From Harmothoe impar (lineage: Eukaryota > Annelida > Polychaeta > Phyllodocida > Polynoidae): DNA of 64,000 bases. Shown one piece after another: positions 11,040 through 23,869 of the stretch. A program made the position numbers and the translations under genes. The notes under the pieces are model-generated. The model was not told the DNA's origin. It made no database searches and worked only from the letters and a program-made list of their open reading frames with translations. Position 1 is the first letter of the stretch. Every line of letters begins with the position of its first letter. The stretch is taken from contig OX381705.1 of the NCBI GenBank assembly GCA_947462335.1, forward strand, positions 48,304,898 to 48,368,897. The letters are read 5' to 3'.

Positions 11040-12515
11040 CATACCCCCTTGAGGGTTGACAAAGCGAGTTGCTCATAAGGCTGGCAAATGTGGGTGGTGA
11101 GCAGTTGGAGGGGAGGGGTTAAAGGTGGATGCTCTACAGTAATAAGATACCCAACCCCCTTCTTCTTCCTCCTCTCACTCCAACCCCAACTCAACACAAC
11201 CTACCCTTAAAGCCAGCCCTCCGACTGCTACCGTAATTTGGCGGAGACACCCGATCTAATTGGGGCTCGGGGAGGAGAGTGTGTTTGTGTCTGTGAGTGA
11301 GAGTGGAGGGTGGGGAGGTATGATTGTAGTCTTGGGCTGCAGGGGAAGGTGAGGAAGGCAGGATGGGGGAGTTATTCCTCCTGTTTCCCTCCTGGAGGGA
11401 GATGTCACCCACATCCCCCTATGTAGGTGTGCTTCATTATAGCTCCACACCACCCAGTGTGCACAGGTCCACCTCTTCACAAACATTCCCCCTGACTAAA
11501 CCACATCTTTGTCGTTCTGTAGCCTCATGCTAAGGGTTGCCACAAATATACATTTCCCTCCATAACCCCTCCCACAGAGATGCAAATTATACATGGGTAA
11601 CTTCTCTGCACCCATGGTCGTGTACGCCTGCATGTATTCTAAAGCCCCATGTACCTAGATCCAACAGCCTCAATGATATGAGCAGTGGTGGGTATTTACC
11701 TTCGTAATAGTCCCTTGGGAATTGGACATACATGCAGGCAAGCACTGTAAGAAATCACAAGAACATAACTATAATTCATGATGGTTCTCGACTCTTCTCC
11801 CTAGTCTGTAGTATTGTAGGCCATATCCATCTATCCTCACCAAAGTCTTTGCATTGAACCAAGTATCTGTATCCTTTCACACCCCTTAAAGCCTCTTCCT
11901 CTTCCCACCTTCACTCCACACCCTCTCGCCTAGATGAAGGGTTTCTCATTGTATCCCCCACACTCCTTGGGCTTTCTCACAGCACCCCCTCACCCATCCA
12001 CCACCACCGCCACACACACACTCACCCACCTGCTGCTAGGGTTTTGTAATGGTCTGACTCAGCCGGAAATGTGCGTAGTGAGACCTGAATGGAGCAGTAA
12101 TGGCCGTGGAGGAGTTGTCTGTGGCTTCTCCAGGGTCCTGTGAGGTGTATGGAGGGGGTGTCAGTGTGTGGTGAGGGGTGGGAGGGAGTCAGGTGGGAGG
12201 AAGAGACTGGGGGGGAAATGTTAAGAGTTGTGACCCACATTATTGGCTGTGTTTACTTCATTGAAGTCTGCCAAGCAATTATATGGACCTTGTTGTCAGG
12301 TACGGTATAAATCTTTATCAAATACTTTTGAGTACTATTGAGTGCTATTGATATTGAGTAAGTCATTCACGGTTATCATCAGTATAATATACATTGAAGC
12401 TACACGAATGCTACACAAACCCTTGAGACCAACTGGAGAAGATCTCCACTCAGAGATAGTTAGTCCCTGATGTATCTTCAATACCCCCTTATCAGCGAGG
12501 CTAAGCCATGTAATA
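11040..12515. other. no gene seen; purine- and pyrimidine-biased patches
   Basis: G-rich or purine-rich segments at 11263-11400 and 12127-12225 and a C-rich one at 11875-12035 account for the several overlapping open frames here. No exon could be supported. Confidence 0.45.
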
Positions 12516-12517
12516 TA

Positions 12518-13299
12518 CAGTGAGACCTTGATAAATCGGTCTTTGATAAGTCGGTTGTCTTACTTATCGGCCTCTTATCAGTTAGGACGGTTTTAATTAC
12601 ATACTAATTGTCATTGATAAGTCGGTTATTCATGCTTCCGGTTTCGGTCAGCCATTTTGAGGACCAAGTGCTTATTTTGTATTATAATCTACTTTGATAA
12701 GTCGGGCAGCAGATGGGTGGGAGAGTATAGTGTACCCCAACTACCCCCCCCCCCCCCCCAAAAAATTCCCTAGTGTGTTGTTTTAGTATTATAACGGAGG
12801 CACCTAGTAGTGTCTGCAATATTTGTATAGGTTTTAGTTGTGTCAGCGTTTTGCTACCCTTTATATAGATGGAGTTAGGGTTGTACTTATAACATGAAAG
12901 CATAATATTATATAGATGTAGGCTATATATATACTGTCAATATAATCCATGTAGGCTATGTACTATGTAGGGTCTGCTTGTCTGGGTATGAGTTTGGTTA
13001 GCCTTTTGTCACACTTCATGTGGAGGCTTGGATTATTTTCTGCAAATTAGAATAAATTCTTACTCGAGCACAATAGATAAGTGATTTTGATTTTAATACC
13101 CATGATGACTGTATCTCTGTATACCTGTATAGCAAAGTTATATAGGCTTATCCACAATTGACCATAAAGTTGCCCTCTACCCTGAACCCCCCACCCCCCT
13201 AACCAACACTATCCATGTATGATCCAGAGGACCGGCCGATTTGGAAAACCGGCCGCTTTTATTCAAAACGGAGGTGGCCGATATATCGAGACCTCACTG
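12518..13299 (+). mobile_element. pogo/Tigger-like non-autonomous transposon, copy A
   Basis: A 782-bp element bounded by TA target duplications (12516-12517 and 13300-13301). Ends are inverted: it starts CAGTGAGACCTTGATAAATC and its far end, read inward, starts CAGTGAGGTCTCGATATATC. CAGT ends, TA duplication and a CTTGATAAATCGG-type inner end are characteristic of the pogo/Tigger branch of Tc1/mariner. The first 200 bases carry at least four CTTTGATAAGTCGG-like subterminal repeats, likely transposase-binding sites. No transposase frame; a C16 run lies at 12744-12759. Copy B (13918-14706) is its reverse complement. Confidence 0.85.
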
Positions 13300-13301
13300 T
13301 A

Positions 13302-13915
13302 CCCTGCTTCAGTGTGTTATCTATCACGAGGGTTACATTATAATCTACCTGTAACAATATGTGAACCTTCAAATCCATCCATCATGTATATTCACTCCAG
13401 CACAGGTCCACATAACTCTATGGAATACTATGATTAACATCTGATAAACCCTCCTCTAAGGCTAAGTCATACACCAAAGCTCCAAAATACTCCCATACAA
13501 TGACGACCTACATATAAAGAAGCCATTTAGGTACCCGGCCTCCAGGGTGGGAAGGTAGGGATCACGTAGGCGGTCATGTGGTCTCTACTGGCCTCCAGGA
13601 GATGGTTCCCACGCATTGTACAGTGTAATTACCTGTCTGGCTGAGATCCTCCAGTCCCTATCATTCACCCTACCTTCTCCTGCGTGAGCCCACTCCTCCA
13701 TGTGGTAGTGGGTAGGGTACAGGTAAATAATTAAGCAGGTGAGGGCAGGCCCTGGAGCCGTCACCTAATTGTAAGTTTACACCTGGAGCAGGGCCTATCT
13801 ACTCCAGCAGCCTGGTAATAATGACTCCAGTGGTGGATACTGTGTGGTTCACATAAACATTAATATATATTGAGCCAGTGATAACGTGTACGAAATATGC
13901 ATATGAATATCGTGA
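13302..13915. other. unique spacer between the two inverted transposon copies
   Basis: About 615 bases with no similarity to either element. Contains two GGCCTCCAGG words (near 13538 and 13592) and several CAGGTG/CACCTG words but no exon. Confidence 0.6.
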
Positions 13916-13917
13916 TA

Positions 13918-14706
13918 CAGTGAGGTCTCGATATATCGGCCACCTCCGTTTTGAATAAAAGCGGCCGGTTTTCCAAATCGGCCGGTCCTCTGGATCATAC
14001 ATGGATAGTGTTGGTTAGGGGGGTGGGGGGTTCAGGGTAGAGGGCAACTTTATGGTCAATTGTGGATAAGCCTATATAACTTTGCTATACAGGTATACAG
14101 AGATACAGTCATCATGGGTATTAAAATCAAAATCACTTATCTATTGTGCTCGAGTAAGAATTTATTCTAATTTGCAGAAAATAATCCAAGCCTCCACATG
14201 AAGTGTGACAAAAGGCTAACCAAACTCATACCCAGACAAGCAGACCCTACATAGTACATAGCCTACATGGATTATATTGACAGTATATATATAGCCTACA
14301 TCTATATAATATTATGCTTTCATGTTATAAGTACAACCCTAACTCCATCTATATAAAGGGTAGCAAAACGCTGACACAACTAAAACCTATACAAATATTG
14401 CAGACACTACTAGGTGCCTCCGTTATAATACTAAAACAACACACTAGGGAATTTTTTTGGGGGGGGGGGGGGGGGGGGGGTAGTTGGGGTACACTATACT
14501 CTCCCACCCATCTGCTGCCCGACTTATCAAAGTAGATTATAATACAAAATAAGCACTTGGTCCTCAAAATGGCTGACCGAAACCGGAAGCATGAATAACC
14601 GACTTATCAATGACAATTAGTATGTAATTAAAACCGTCCTAACTGATAAGAGGCCGATAAGTAAGACAACCGACTTATCAAAGACCGATTTATCAAGGTC
14701 TCACTG
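13918..14706 (-). mobile_element. pogo/Tigger-like non-autonomous transposon, copy B
   Basis: A 789-bp inverted copy of the element at 12518-13299, with its own TA duplications (13916-13917, 14707-14708). Wherever I aligned the two they agree base for base. The 7-base length difference is fully explained by a G22 run here (14459-14480) against C16 in copy A and by one extra T beside it. Its flanks do not match those of copy A, so it is a separate insertion and not part of a larger inverted duplication. No transposase is encoded; the 73-codon frame shared by both copies is not a known protein. Confidence 0.85.
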
Positions 14707-14709
14707 TAA

Positions 14710-16660
14710 TCATGAGACGAGATCAATGATCAGAATTACATGCACTTTAAATATAAAGTTGATGTGATAACAACGGAACCAATTCTTACCCTACCCGTAT
14801 ATTGTTGAGGTATGTAAACGACAAGTTGATGAACACCATACTATAATGTACCAAAGCAAAATATCCTTTGAACGAAATAGGCCTGCCATCCGCTCTACAT
14901 AGGTTCACTGATAGATTCCCTGTGGCTAGGATGTTTAACTCTTTAGACTCGTCCGTGCCACGATTGGAGTTTGTACCCAATGTACTGAATAACCCTTTAA
15001 CAATACATGCACCCATGCCCCCTGACCTAACATGGCATCTCCTGAATGGTTCTCACTCATCCATCCCCTTGTTGATCGCTCCTCTGGGTACAAAGGACAT
15101 TGCAGGTGGATACAAACATTTTACGACATGTTGGCACCAGTTTCGTATTGAGACAATCAGACACCAGTTGACCTTCCTGAGAGTGCATTAACCCCATGAG
15201 AAATGAGCAGGTAGGCTAAAACAGCTGCTGATGGGTACACCTCTCAGGTTATTTCAGTTACATTCATAATAGGAAAGGTTGCATAATCATATTCCATTAA
15301 AATTTCACCTTGTACTCTCACGCTGCCTATAGTTTGCACCCCCCCCCCTTTCAACATATAAGATTGGCGAAGCCTTACTTTTAATAGTACTCACGTCCAT
15401 CTCACCCTATGCCTACATAGGGTGGGGTGTGAAAGAAACCATGACCTTGAGTATGGGCCATGCTTTCTACCTTCACTTTCCTCATAGATTGGATCACCAT
15501 CCCCGCCCTTCAAACGCTATCATATGCTACCCAGGGCCTAAAGCAAACTGGACAAACAGCCAGCAGTTCTCACTTCACATGCATGGTGTTGCCATTGTTC
15601 CCACCGTAAGGCCTCTTCAGTGACACTAAGTAGTATAAAGGAAGTGGGCCTTGACACTGGTCTAACTCATTGTAGGTCAGATAAGAAGTGAAGTGGAGGT
15701 GGGAGATAAAGACTGGAGTAGACTTGTGCCTGCTTCTCCCTCCACCACCATGATACATGGAGATAGATAGGAGGGGCGAGGGACACTGTCCGGAAGATAA
15801 CACCTCCCCCATCACTCAGGGGGTGAGGGTAGCCGGTGACAGGTCTGGGGAGGCCTCTCCAGTACCACCCTGCCATAGCACCCCAGCCTGGAGCACGGTA
15901 TTGATGGCTTGAAGATTGTATACATAATAGGGCCTCTATTGGATATCAATATCGGTCTAATTAGGCGCTAAGGGATGGGGCTGGTGAGGGTTGGTATATC
16001 GTCAGCCCAGTGTAAAAGGGTTGCAAACCACACTCCTATCATATATACAATGTACTGAGGCGAAAATATAAAGTATGGGAACACAGCAGGTGCAGCGCAT
16101 TAATAGGCTATTGTAATATCGCTACATTATTATCATACTGAGGTATAATGATTAATAGAATAGGATATTATACACAGTGTAAAACTAATTGAATTACTAC
16201 CCTTAAAATCAACTGGAAACCGGTATATATGTAGTAAAACATTAAACTTCACGGATATATATAGCCTTCCATGACAACGTCTTAAGACCTGCTAGCTGAC
16301 TAATAATGAGCATTTCACTAGTGTTCCAGTATTGGTTTAGGTATCCTTTCTAGTTTGATAGATCTACTCGTATATCCGCTGCATTCAGTCAAGCAAAGCC
16401 TTCACCAATCCAATATACGGTGCATGTATACATTATACGTGTATACTGTGAACCAATACTGTAAATCAATTCCCGGGGTTTCCCAAGATATCTAGTTAGA
16501 TTCTAAAAATTGGTTGATGTCCGGTCTAGAACCATTTTGGTTTCCAAATGACGATTCAGGCTGGCACGTTCCTCTCAGTCCATTTTAAAGATATACGTGT
16601 AGAAGCTCAGTATACCCCGCCGTATATGGCCTACCCCAATTTGTAGGTTTCATTTGACCC
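14710..16660. other. no gene supported
   Basis: A 107-codon open segment at 14868-15191 (+) starts without ATG and has no splice support; that length is expected by chance. C10 run at 15339-15348. The rest is featureless. Confidence 0.4.
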
Positions 16661-16674
16661 TTCCAGCAGGAACA

Positions 16675-16730
16675 TACCACGTGTTTCGAGCAGACCAATC
16701 ACATGTCAGCTGATGACGTAGCGTCATGCT
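16675..16730. promoter_or_regulatory. compact regulatory cluster (E-box, CCAAT, CRE-like palindrome)
   Basis: CACGTG at 16678-16683, CCAATCA at 16695-16701, CAGCTG at 16707-16712 and the 13-bp palindrome TGACGTAGCGTCA at 16714-16726 lie within 50 bases. This resembles a proximal promoter. The 62-codon frame beginning at ATG 16726 runs downstream but has no recognisable content. Confidence 0.35.
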
Positions 16731-16734
16731 TTAT

Positions 16735-17165
16735 CCGTCATGTCCTGGACGTAACGGTCTGGGGACATTGAGGGATAGAGTAGGGGAGGGAGGCATTACC
16801 TCCTCACCTCCCTACTACTCCACCTCCCACCCCAATGGCCATCTGTCACTGCCCAGTCACATCCCCCATACTGCTGCCCAGTATTTAGTCCACCTAAAGC
16901 ATATCCATTACTAGTAAAACATAGCTAGAATTCCGGAAAATATGAAAATATGAATGTATGTGATACCATGATAATTGTGGACCAGAATATACAATTTATC
17001 ATATTTTTAATTTGCTTACGTAGTTGTAAGGTGTATTAACCTTGAGGCAACGCATGTTCACAGGTCAGTATATGACCAGGTGTCAAGATTCGATCATATT
17101 TAGTGGCCTAGGTGTTTGCCCTGAGTGTGCCGACTGGTCAATAGATGCCAATGGTTATTGGTGTG
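16735..17165. other. no gene seen
   Basis: Short frame of 62 codons (16726-16914, +) without motifs, then A/T-rich sequence. Confidence 0.45.
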
Positions 17166-17170
17166 ACAAG

Positions 17171-17237
17171 TAGGGCCAAAAAAAAAAAGAAGTTGTGTTT
17201 CAGGCAACATGGTCCAAAAATTAAGGGTAGGTAGGTC

Positions 17238-17274
<37 letters not shown>

Positions 17275-17592
17275 GGAGGTACCTTGAATGAGTCGCGGAC
17301 TGCCATATCGACTCGCGAGTCATCAAGACGACTCACCGATTCTTACTATAACTAGGAATATCATGAACTTATTGGACATTCTTGTTAATAAGCAATTTGC
17401 TGAGGCTGGACAGTTAATTAGGCATGTGATCTGTTCTTCCTGACCAAAAAATTGCTAAAATTTCCGAAAAAATATGAATATTTTGCAAAAAAAAAAAAAA
17501 TTCTCCAAAATCGGAAAAAAATGCTAGGGTCGGCCCTTTTTTGAAATTAGGGTCGGGTTGCCTGAAACACACCTTTTATTTTTTTTGGCCTA
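17171..17592. mobile_element. miniature inverted-repeat element with GGCCAAAA ends
   Basis: Left end TAG then GGCCAAAAAAAA (from 17174) and right end TTTTTTTTGGCC then TAG (to 17593) are inverted, and about 35 bases inward both ends carry TGTGTTTCAGGCAAC in inverted orientation (17193-17209 region and 17550-17570 region). The flanking TAG, or TA, is the target duplication. The interior contains a T26 run (17241-17266), an A13 run (17487-17500) and inverted GTCGGNC-type words. No coding capacity. Superfamily not assigned. Confidence 0.75.
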
Positions 17593-17599
17593 GTTAATC

Positions 17600-19850
17600 T
17601 ATCTTGATACTAAGGTATTATGTAAATGTCCACTCCAGAATATGACTGATACACAGTCAACAGTGAAGCCTGGATGGACTCTCCATTGGCCCCACTGCTA
17701 GGTCTCAGATAGCAGGTTCAGGGGTGGAGGTGATGTAATAATACCCAGGGTTAGAGGCTAAGGGTGACGGCCACAGGGTGACATGGTAACGGTGGGTGAC
17801 AGGACGTATCATAGCCTCCACATGGCGTTTTATTGGTCACGGTTCCCGCTGCTGGCCACTAAGGACCCACCCCGTCCCATGTAGACACACCTACACATGC
17901 AGTCTGAATGAGTTATGGTCTACAGCCATTGGTTTATCTCTGAGGTTTCTCTAGTGCAAATGCTTGAGAGAGTAAAGGAGGCTAAATATTGGTTATTTCG
18001 AACTGTTTCCCCAACTTGGTTTTACAAATGGGGAGGGGGTGTACATACGGTGTGATAACACGTTTCAAAGAAATAAGTGTGATTGCGATTACCCAGCCCA
18101 CGCAGATTCCTCTTTGTGTATATTCCTTCCTCAAACGAAAAATATGAGCCTAAATGCCATCTGGTTCCGTTTAATCCTACAGTGAATACAGCACCCAATG
18201 TAGTCATAGAATGTCAAGCATCGACCCCTTCAGACAAATATATCAATCGTTGTCCCAGCACTAAGGCCACTTTTCTATTTCAATAGTGTCTGTTGTGGCA
18301 GGTGTCTTTTCAGAGTATCAGCTCTCAGCCAGACCATTAACCACCACCCCCACCCACCTCTCACGGCTCCACTCCCTCCTCCATCCCCTCCCCTATCACC
18401 ATCCCTAGCCCCATTATACAGGCTAAAAGCCTCCTTCTACTGGCCGATCGATGACCATATAGCACCTATTGTGGCTGGATCAGGCCAATTAGGGAGTAGT
18501 GATTACCCTGTTGTGTAAACACTGCCAGCTCCATGGCCCACTCCCCATATACTACTCACAGTCCTGCCCAGCCAGCACCCACTCGACCAGGGTGGACTCT
18601 CTATCCCCTATGGCTCTGGCAGGGTAGAGGGGGCAGTGAGGGCTTATCTGAGCTAAGTGGACCTTAGGGGGTATTCCGCTAAGCCCCTGAAGGTCACTTA
18701 AAGGGCATTAGAGGTCATTTGTGACATGATTAACCCATCAAGGTAATATACCAGTTTGTGTGGTCGATATCCCTGCCCTCTTTGAGATACATCAGGAATG
18801 TATATTTACATACGTACACTAGGTTGGTATAGGAAGTGGACAGGGCAAAGTAAAGTAATAATCGATTTCTGACAATTAGGATAGAATCGAAGCTGGTAGA
18901 TGACACTTCATTAAGACATTTTTAAGGGTCCATATAATTTCTCGGCTTGATACGTGTTTCTTGAATATCTGGGTACTTAATCTATCCAAAATTCCTTAAA
19001 ATATCAATGTATCGTGTACACAGCTGTGAATTTGAATTGTTTTTCAATACAGACACAATTTGTATCAATCTGTATGATACCCTCTGAAGGCCTAGATGTG
19101 TGACCTTATAACATTAGAACCCTAGGGCAGTTTACTTAGACATACGTACCCGTCATCTGGTCATATCATCTGTCTGTTTCTAACTGCTGTGAACTGCACT
19201 GACACATGCTCCCACTTGAGGGAGACCAGGCGTCTCTCCTCGTTGTCAGCAGCCATTTCTGACTCTGCTGGGGGTGTCAATAATTTAGACATCATGAATC
19301 TTTATGATATCGTGGATAGGCCTTTAGAAGGTCTCCCTACTGAGCACCGGCTCTGTGACAATGTGTAGCTTGTGGGGAGATGTTCATGTTTTTGTAATGA
19401 TTGTGACTTGTATTGGACATGGCATATTTATGCCCAGGGGTGTCGCCTTCTATTTGTCTACTGTCCTTGAATGAATATAATATCATATCCCAGGTGCAAG
19501 GGACGGTGGGTGTTTCTCCTTGGTGAATGTTTGCACCATTGGTATATTGGTGGTGTTTCAATTATGTATCGTCGCCTTTCCTGACTCCTTATGGTGATGT
19601 TATTGCTGTAAGTCTAGTACTAAGACGTATCACTTTGAACGTCCTAATTTAACCTCTGCCCAAGTTAAATTCTCCGTACAGTAAAACCCAAATCAGACTC
19701 CAAAACAGGACATGTATCAGCTCCCTAAAACCCCTACCACCGATCTGAGCTCCCCTAGCGGGACTAGTCCATACCTACAGGGGCCTGAGGGCGGCATTTA
19801 CCAGCTTTATCAGTACCTACCAGCACCAGCCACCAGGATCGCTGCTGCGC
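17600..19850. other. no gene seen
   Basis: C-rich patch at 18330-18412 and receptor-type AGGTCA words at 18690-18720. Otherwise ordinary non-coding sequence. Confidence 0.45.
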
Positions 19851-19851
19851 C

Positions 19852-19974
19852 ATGGAGAGTAATCGAGTCTGTGAGCTGCTCTGTGAGCTGGTCCGAGAGC
19901 TGCTCGGCGCGGGGTTTCTTATAAAAGACTTAAGGGTTGGTGAAGGGTCGTTTGTCAGCCTGAGCGTCTCCTAA
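19852..19974 (+). CDS. possible small ORF or first exon with CELLCELVRELL helix
   Basis: ATG at 19852 lies in a good animal initiation context (GCGCCATGG) and opens 40 codons to TAA (19972-19974). Residues 7-26 form a Leu-rich amphipathic helix (CELLCELVRELLGAGFLIKDL). The helix is written by two exact GAGCTGCTC words 24 bases apart (19873 and 19897), each read as Glu-Leu-Leu. The N-terminus resembles, only loosely, a death-fold helix. It may instead be regulatory DNA that happens to be open. Compare 32537-32629, where the same word also falls in frame. Confidence 0.22.
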   Translation: MESNRVCELLCELVRELLGAGFLIKDLRVGEGSFVSLSVS

Positions 19975-19979
19975 GGTGA

Positions 19980-22900
19980 TATACGGCCCGTGGTGCCACC
20001 TGGTGTTGGGTCAGGTGGGAGGTGAGTGGGTGGGAGGGGGTGAGGTCAGTTTGGTGGGCGGGCAGCACGTATAGGATGAATCATGGTATAGGGAGGTGTA
20101 GGAATCTGGATACATTTCAGGCCGTTTTCATTCTGTTTCATCCAGACTCAGAATGGGGAATACCTAGAGCGCATGTACTAAGGGAATCATTGCCAACCTA
20201 CATTGAGCTGCTCCATGATCGAAAGATGAGCTACTAATATGCAATGTATGTGTAAAGGGAAAATAGCGAGGGTTGACTCACCAATCCTGACTACCTGAAG
20301 AGACTAGGTCAAACATTATGTAAACTACCCCTCTATGAGCCCATTCCTCACTATGGCACGGTTAAATATGGGAACACAATCTGGCCTGGAGGAAGCCTGG
20401 AGGGTAGAGTGAAGGAGTAAGGGGTAAAGTAAAGAGGAGGAGGAGGTGATGGAGTAGCCACGGTATTAAGTGGATGAAGCATGTATAACCTGGGCAGGAG
20501 CAAAACAGCTCCTGAAGATGGGAGGTGATGGGAGAGGAGATGGGTGGCTGAGGATACAGGTGACACAGAGAAATGACTACCCATGCTATGCCCTCACTAT
20601 TTTCCCTTTGAGCTGCCTCTCTGAGCTACTCTCAGTGATGTATGCTAGGTGGGTAGCTAAAGGATATATTGATGAGAACTAGACCTGTACCGGGGGAAGC
20701 TACCTTTAAATATCTGCTGTTTCTGTTGAGCCCAAGGCCGATGTCTGGTGGCAGTAGCAAGCAGGCTATATAGTGAGTTATTAAAGGCGTCTACCTCGTT
20801 TATTTAATGTAAGGGATCGCCACACTGGAGGGTGAGTGAGGAGGGATGGTATGAGTGTGACACACAATGATGAAGGGATGGCATGATAAGGGGGTACAGG
20901 TGGGTGTTGAAAATGGCTCATATTTGCAAAGCGTAAATTAGGGATAACCCCTTAAACAGTATGTGAACGTGTGTGCGATCGCATAGTTGCCCATAAGTGT
21001 CATATAGTATATGGTATAACATATAATACATGGAAATGGTCTACCACCTTAAGGTAGATTAATATCAGAAAGCCTGTGCCATTGATATGCTTGCTAATCT
21101 TCCTGGTTGTTAAATTCATTATGATTAAAAACTATCTTGATTAAGCTGGATAGGTTAAGTATACTTTTAGTCCTACATCACTTCCCTCCCTCCACCTGCG
21201 GCTGCGCCCCACTCCCATTTGCTACACGTATTACTCAAACTATTATGCAATTATTCAATCAAGTCCCAGACTTAAATGTCTAGACCATCCCCACCCCATC
21301 CTGAATATTTAGTAATTTCATAATCACCGTTATTTCCCAGTCTGATTCAGTCCCCCCAATCTCAACAGTCTGCGCATCAATAAGTCAAAATCTGTCATTT
21401 CAAGTGAGCAGTGATTGTAGCCCCACCCCTATCTTTATACACTGCCTCAAGGCAACAGAGGGCACGACCAATCTGTGCTTTGTATACTTTATCCACGATC
21501 TTCCATAAACAAAATGACTAGGTAGGGCAGGAGGTATATTCTAGGTAGATTGATATGGCCCTTGAATGAATATAGTCATATCATACATCTATTCCATACT
21601 TCATATAGCAGTTGAGAAAGGGGCCATTGTTTACTAAGGATATTTTATCTTTTATTTTTGGGAGATGGGTGACAGACTGTAGAAAGGATGGCATCTGCCT
21701 CTGTCACTCGCCAGGTGGGGCTCTGAGCGGAAGCTGCGCAGAGATGATGCGCAGTGACAGACTGATTGGCCGGTGTCCATTATTCAGAGGGTGGAGAGTG
21801 GAGTTTATTGATACATTAAGCGGCCCAGTCCCAGCCCGACCCATTAGTACGGGGAGGGTTCTGATTCCTAGGGTTGATATGGCCAGCATACATTGTCCCC
21901 ACTGAAGGTAGTAGAAGAGGGGGGGGTGTGCATGAGGGATAGAGGGGGAGTTGATGTTAATCACAGTCTAGTCTGGTTTCCGCTCCCTATTCTCCCACTG
22001 ACCTCGGACTAACTGGCTGCTCTCCTACTTTGTTCTCTCAAAAATGTAACCCTAAAGTATTAGTCAAACTATATACGTTGTTTGATTCCAGTAAGAAAAT
22101 GTGCCAGATGGGCCACATCATCAAATTCGTCGAATAAGTGGCTGGAGCATTACAGCCAATGACTACCAATTGTGTAATCATCCCAGACCTATCTATTTAC
22201 AAATGCAGACAGACATCTCTTGCTTCAAATGAATATCACTGTGTGGCATATATAAATATTTAATCCGCAGTCTAGTGGAATAGAACGGCTGTAGGTTATT
22301 TGTTTTGGTATTTACAGCTAAAACTACCATTGCCTCCCGATGACTCTTACTACACATATTGATCTCTCAATCACAGCTTATCAAATCCCAATATCTCCCC
22401 CAAATACCCCCTACCTGATATCCCTCATTGTAGACCACACATACCCTCCCCCCTCCCCCCACTCTCCAGGCATTAAACCAGTGCAGATTAACATGCATTA
22501 AACCATTACACACACACTTAACCCTTGACATCCAGTATCTGACTCAGTCCCCATGTGTACACTGTCAGTTCCACTGTCAATTTAATACCCATTAAATACC
22601 TGTCAAGGGAGCTGGAGGCAATGGTAGGGGAGGGTGGATGTGATGTTCAGGTATTATGCATTACCTGTATATAGCCTGTGGACATGGATCACAATTAAGG
22701 TAAATGTATGGGAGGCATTGGTGGACTATGAGAGGAGTAGGTTAGGTCCTATTGTCAACTCCCCTATGGGGTATGTGACAGGGCCAGTGAAAGCCTATTT
22801 GTATTATAGGGATCGGCCTAGATCAATATCTGTCATTGATTCATCAATAATGTGCATGTGAGAGTAGTTGAGGGTTGCTCTCTGCAATCTGGCCTGCCCA

Positions 22901-23250
22901 ATGACTGGTAAAATCTGCATTATGAGGCCGCACGTCCATCACATGGCCTTCATTTCGGACCTGTATTTAAAAGGTACTAACAAAAAAGGATTTTTTTAAA
23001 AGAAGCAAAAGTCCTAGTCATGTGGTTAATAACTACCTCGTTTCCGACATGAATGATGCGCTGGGGTCGGTGTTTTTTTCCCTAGATGGTTTGGTTAGGT
23101 TTCTGTCACTTATCTATGCCATCCACTGAAGTATGTTTTACCCAACGCTCTTTTAATTTCACCTGTAGTCTAACCGTTGTTGATAAGTGAAATGATATTA
23201 TATGGCATATACTATATAACAATACCTCCCACACCAAGCAACCGAGTTTT
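19980..23250. other. no gene supported
   Basis: Contains a GAGCTGCTC at 20205-20213 and a purine-rich run at 20385-20455. A 97-codon segment (21612-21905, +) overlaps an 86-codon antiparallel one and has no splice support. Confidence 0.4.
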
Positions 23251-23253
23251 ATC

Positions 23254-23323
23254 AGGCAAATGGGTCAAGCCAGGCAAATGAGTTACACCAGGAAATGGAT
23301 TACTCCAGGCAAATGAATTACAC
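23254..23323. repeat. short minisatellite, about 18-bp unit, four copies
   Basis: Four imperfect tandem copies of AGGCAAATGRRTTACACC (second to fourth copies differ by single substitutions and one small deletion), with one more isolated AGGCAAAT near 23350. Confidence 0.75.
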
Positions 23324-23639
23324 AGACTAATCGGTGACAGCGGCCTGAGCAGGCAAATAAAAGCCAACAAGATATTACTGGACTGAAAGCTGGTAAAACA
23401 TCCAGACCATCTATATACTGCTCCAGCCCCTGGCACTTCCTCGTGCTGGTGACATTAGACCGTGGAGGGCCATAGAATTAGACCTAGTCAGAGATGAAAG
23501 GTTCCCTCAGGTTTGATTCTCCTCCCGGGCGGTAATGGGTAGAGGGGATTTGTTAGCTTAACGTGTGGTAAGGAGGGTGGGGTGGACGGTGGAGGAGACT
23601 TGGATCCCCCTTACTGCAGCTGTTCTGTACCCCATGCAG

Positions 23640-23860
23640 CCTAGCCCCTAACCCTGGATCTGGCATTCATACCCTATTCTCTCCCTATTCCGCGACCCTT
23701 GTTCCCTTGAATTTTTTCCCTTCCTGATTTCAATTTCCTCCTTGCTTTAACAGCATTCCTTTCCTTCCCCCATGCCAACACCCCTCCCCTCTACCCCATC
23801 CCCTGCCTCTTCCCCCCTCCCACCTACCCTGACACCCCCTCTCCCACCTTGTGCTCGGTA
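23640..23860 (+). repeat. pyrimidine-rich tract
   Basis: About 200 bases in which C and T make up the large majority of the + strand. Open minus-strand frame 23730-23948 is a glycine/arginine-rich composition artefact. Confidence 0.6.
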
Positions 23861-23869
23861 TATAGAAGC

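Noticed and set aside
14314..14535. 73-codon frame shared by 12682-12903
   Set aside because: Both copies are the same stretch of the non-autonomous transposon and read through its homopolymer; not a gene.
12518..14706. A single large inverted duplication
   Set aside because: Each arm has its own TA duplication and unrelated flanks, so two insertions explain it better.
14868..15191. 107-codon open segment
   Set aside because: Begins without ATG, lacks exon signals, and is of chance length.
23212..23436. Minus-strand frame with repeated THLPGLTHLPD-like peptide
   Set aside because: The peptide repeat is the translation of the 18-bp minisatellite.
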